This document shows positions 62,958 through 64,000 of a DNA stretch of 64,000 nt, in pieces. Both the position numbers and the translations under genes were made by a program. The notes under the pieces are model-generated. The model was not told the DNA's origin. It saw nothing but the letters and a program-made list of their open reading frames with translations, and did not search any database. Numbering within the stretch: the stretch's first letter is position 1; each line of letters begins with the position of its first letter. The stretch covers positions 1 through 64,000 of the forward strand of contig JAXMOE010000004.1 in the NCBI GenBank assembly GCA_034670025.1, written 5' to 3'. Source of the stretch: PGYR01 sp034670025. GTDB taxonomy: Bacteria > Bacteroidota > Ignavibacteria > Kapaibacteriales > UBA2268.

Positions 62958-63049
62958 AAAGGACTGAAAATCCTTGTGTCGGGGGTTCAAATCCCTCTTC
63001 GACCACCACACAAAAGCCCTTGTATCTAACTGATGCAAGGGCTTTTTAG
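62958..63049 (+). repeat. attR: second copy of the 92-bp direct repeat
   Basis: Identical to 32174-32265. It holds the tRNA-Phe 3' part from the anticodon stem on, plus the terminator, but lacks the 5' half of the tRNA, so no functional tRNA is encoded here. It is the right end of the island and likely also the left att site of a second element. Confidence 0.93.
63011..63048 (+). terminator. Duplicate tRNA-Phe terminator inside attR
   Basis: The same stem, AAAGCCCTTG / CAAGGGCTTT, and T run as in attL. It may now isolate neighbouring elements from each other. Confidence 0.7.
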
Positions 63050-63084
63050 ATTTACAACTGCACTATGAAGATCCTTGTGTTTTT

Positions 63085-63114
63085 CCCTATATTGCCCTAT
63101 ATTGCTCTATTTTT
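63085..63114 (+). repeat. Element left-end motif, copy 2
   Basis: ccctatattgccctatattg followed by ctctattttt, starting 35 bases past the att repeat exactly as copy 1 does. Forty bases on lies atggtgcatacatggtgcaa, at the position of the arm-like site in the first island but with a different direct repeat (GGTGCA). Confidence 0.65.
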
Positions 63115-63237
63115 AGTTCATTTTATGGTGCATACATGGTGCAAAAAAATGGATGATACTTCTTTTATCAAGTATTATGATTGATATTGAATCGTTAATG
63201 TATTTATATATCAAGAATAAATAGGTTTTTAAATTAA

Positions 63238-64000
63238 TTATCTATTAATTCTATTTAGTTGTTCTTTGATTCTTTTCTTGTCATGCTTCCTGTATGCTTT
63301 CATCGTAACATCTATTGAACTATGTCTCATTATATCTTTTATAATGTCAACAGGTACTTCATTTTCGAATAATTCAGTTGCTAACAGTCGTCTAAATCCA
63401 TGAGTAGATCTGCCCTTTTGTTTAATACCAAGTTCCTCTTCTATTATTGATATTTTTCTCGTTATGCTAGATTTACTATTCGGAGAATATGGAATTACTT
63501 TATGTTTGTAATCTCTTCTTTTTTCTTCCAACTCTTTAAGCCTTAACAATACCTCTTCGACTTTTTCAGATATTGGAATAATTTGGGATTGATCTTTTCG
63601 AATTTTATTTCTGAATGTTATCGTTTTGTTTTTTAGATCTACATTGAATGGATCAACTCCAAAATAGGCATTTAACCATTCATTTAATCTACCTCCAGTT
63701 AAATAAAATAGTCTTAGAAGCAAATAAAGTACTTCATCAGTCTCTTTTGCTTTATCTATTATCATTTGAGCTTCTTTAGGAGAATAAGGGATAATTTCTT
63801 TAGCTTGTGATTTAACTTTATATTTCTTGTAAAGGTTTAGAATAGGTAAGTCGTTGTTCTCAGACAAATAATTTAAAAACACCTGCAAGTGTCTCAAATG
63901 CTTATTTTTTGTATTATTTTTATGATTAGTTTTCCTTAAGTAGTTTTTAATATCATTTTCTATTTCATATACCTTAATTCTTCTGCCATTACTTTGAATA
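63238..64000 (-). CDS. int: Second tyrosine recombinase/integrase (partial, N terminus off the window)
   Basis: The open frame runs through the right edge: about 253 codons and a stop are visible. The catalytic domain is complete. It has TGGRLNEWLN (Arg), NKIRKDQSQIIPI (Lys), STHGFRRLLATEL (His-x-x-Arg), MRHSSIDVT (His) and KAYRKHD (Tyr). The core-binding part reads on upstream of any start codon (VYEIENDIKNYLRKTNHKNN), so the gene begins outside the window. It is similar to the island integrase along its length. It sits close to the left end of the neighbouring element, with its stop, not its start, nearest the att site. Confidence 0.9.
   Translation of the reverse strand, partial: IQSNGRRIKVYEIENDIKNYLRKTNHKNNTKNKHLRHLQVFLNYLSENNDLPILNLYKKYKVKSQAKEIIPYSPKEAQMIIDKAKETDEVLYLLLRLFYLTGGRLNEWLNAYFGVDPFNVDLKNKTITFRNKIRKDQSQIIPISEKVEEVLLRLKELEEKRRDYKHKVIPYSPNSKSSITRKISIIEEELGIKQKGRSTHGFRRLLATELFENEVPVDIIKDIMRHSSIDVTMKAYRKHDKKRIKEQLNRINR

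Larger units (their letters stand above)
32174..63049. mobile_element. Integrative genomic island in tRNA-Phe, about 30.8 kb
   Basis: The island is bounded by the perfect 92-bp direct repeat, with the intact tRNA at the left and a tyrosine integrase (61723-62859) 99 bases from the right repeat. Matching 20-base sites (actacacaggagctacacaa) lie about 75 bases inside each repeat in the same orientation; these look like integrase arm sites. Inside are mostly accessory genes, several pseudogenes, an hsdR gene in two pieces and a dispersed repeat family. I see no phage structural genes, no conjugation genes and no transposase. It is either a mobilised passenger or a satellite-like element. Confidence 0.88.

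Noticed and set aside
62958..63049. A second tRNA-Phe gene at attR
   Set aside because: Only the sequence from the anticodon stem onward is present. The 5' acceptor and D arms are missing.
32174..63049. Island as a prophage or conjugative element
   Set aside because: No capsid, portal, terminase, tail, relaxase, VirB/Tra or replication gene was seen in the interior.

Overview
The window looks like a chromosome segment from an AT-rich member of the Bacteroidota/Ignavibacteriota-type (FCB) bacteria. The main reason is that at least six proteins end in a type IX secretion (T9SS) sorting domain. Supporting signs are a HYC_CC_PP-type protein in the metal-efflux operon, and many starts with little or no Shine-Dalgarno sequence. 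I cannot name the genus from sequence alone.

Bases 1-32148 read as ordinary chromosome. They hold a T9SS protein end, a DUF2914 membrane protein, aconitase (acnA), an SRPBCC protein, a secreted protein with eight CHRD domains, a VOC protein and a secreted SBBP/L-type-lectin protein. A long minus-strand run (23635 to 11657) follows: an ABC transporter, a LolA-like protein, a HYC_CC_PP protein, then a Cus-type heavy-metal RND efflux system (cusA, tolC-like cusC, cusB). An ATP-cone restriction-like nuclease and a beta-CASP hydrolase sit between the outer-membrane and adaptor genes. Next come a serine hydrolase, rplI, rpsF, rpsA, two methyltransferases, plsC and tRNA-Phe.

Bases 32174-63049 are an integrated island in the 3' end of tRNA-Phe. 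It is bounded by a perfect 92-bp direct repeat and carries a tyrosine integrase at its right end. A second, related integrase lies just outside the right repeat and runs off the window, so two elements seem stacked at the same tRNA. The 5' and 3' ends of one hsdR gene survive about 28 kb apart, near the two ends of the island and in the right order. This suggests an older restriction-modification island was filled with new cargo.

The cargo contains acetyltransferases, a methyltransferase, an epimerase, a TraB/GumN-like protein, a secreted M48-type protease, a ThsB-like TIR protein followed by a caspase-like protease (type IV Thoeris-like), a second TIR protein, a repressor/TPR-kinase-like operon, a large unknown protein with a nuclease-like motif, several secreted T9SS proteins (two frameshifted), a LuxR-type regulator, an LRR lipoprotein, an AbiU2-like HEPN protein and a nuclease/AbiJ-like chimera.

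The strongest unexplained signal is a dispersed repeat (core about TTGGCTTAAAAGTTCAGTGAG), found in ten copies and only inside the island. Five copies lie 69-122 bp upstream of unrelated genes in the same orientation. Three share a further 75-85 bp upstream. Three are followed by the palindrome ACGAATGTTCGT. Two copies form terminal inverted repeats around a 2.2-kb operon. This looks like a shared leader or exchange site that punctuates defence-type cassettes. No recombinase for it is visible other than the two tRNA-Phe integrases.
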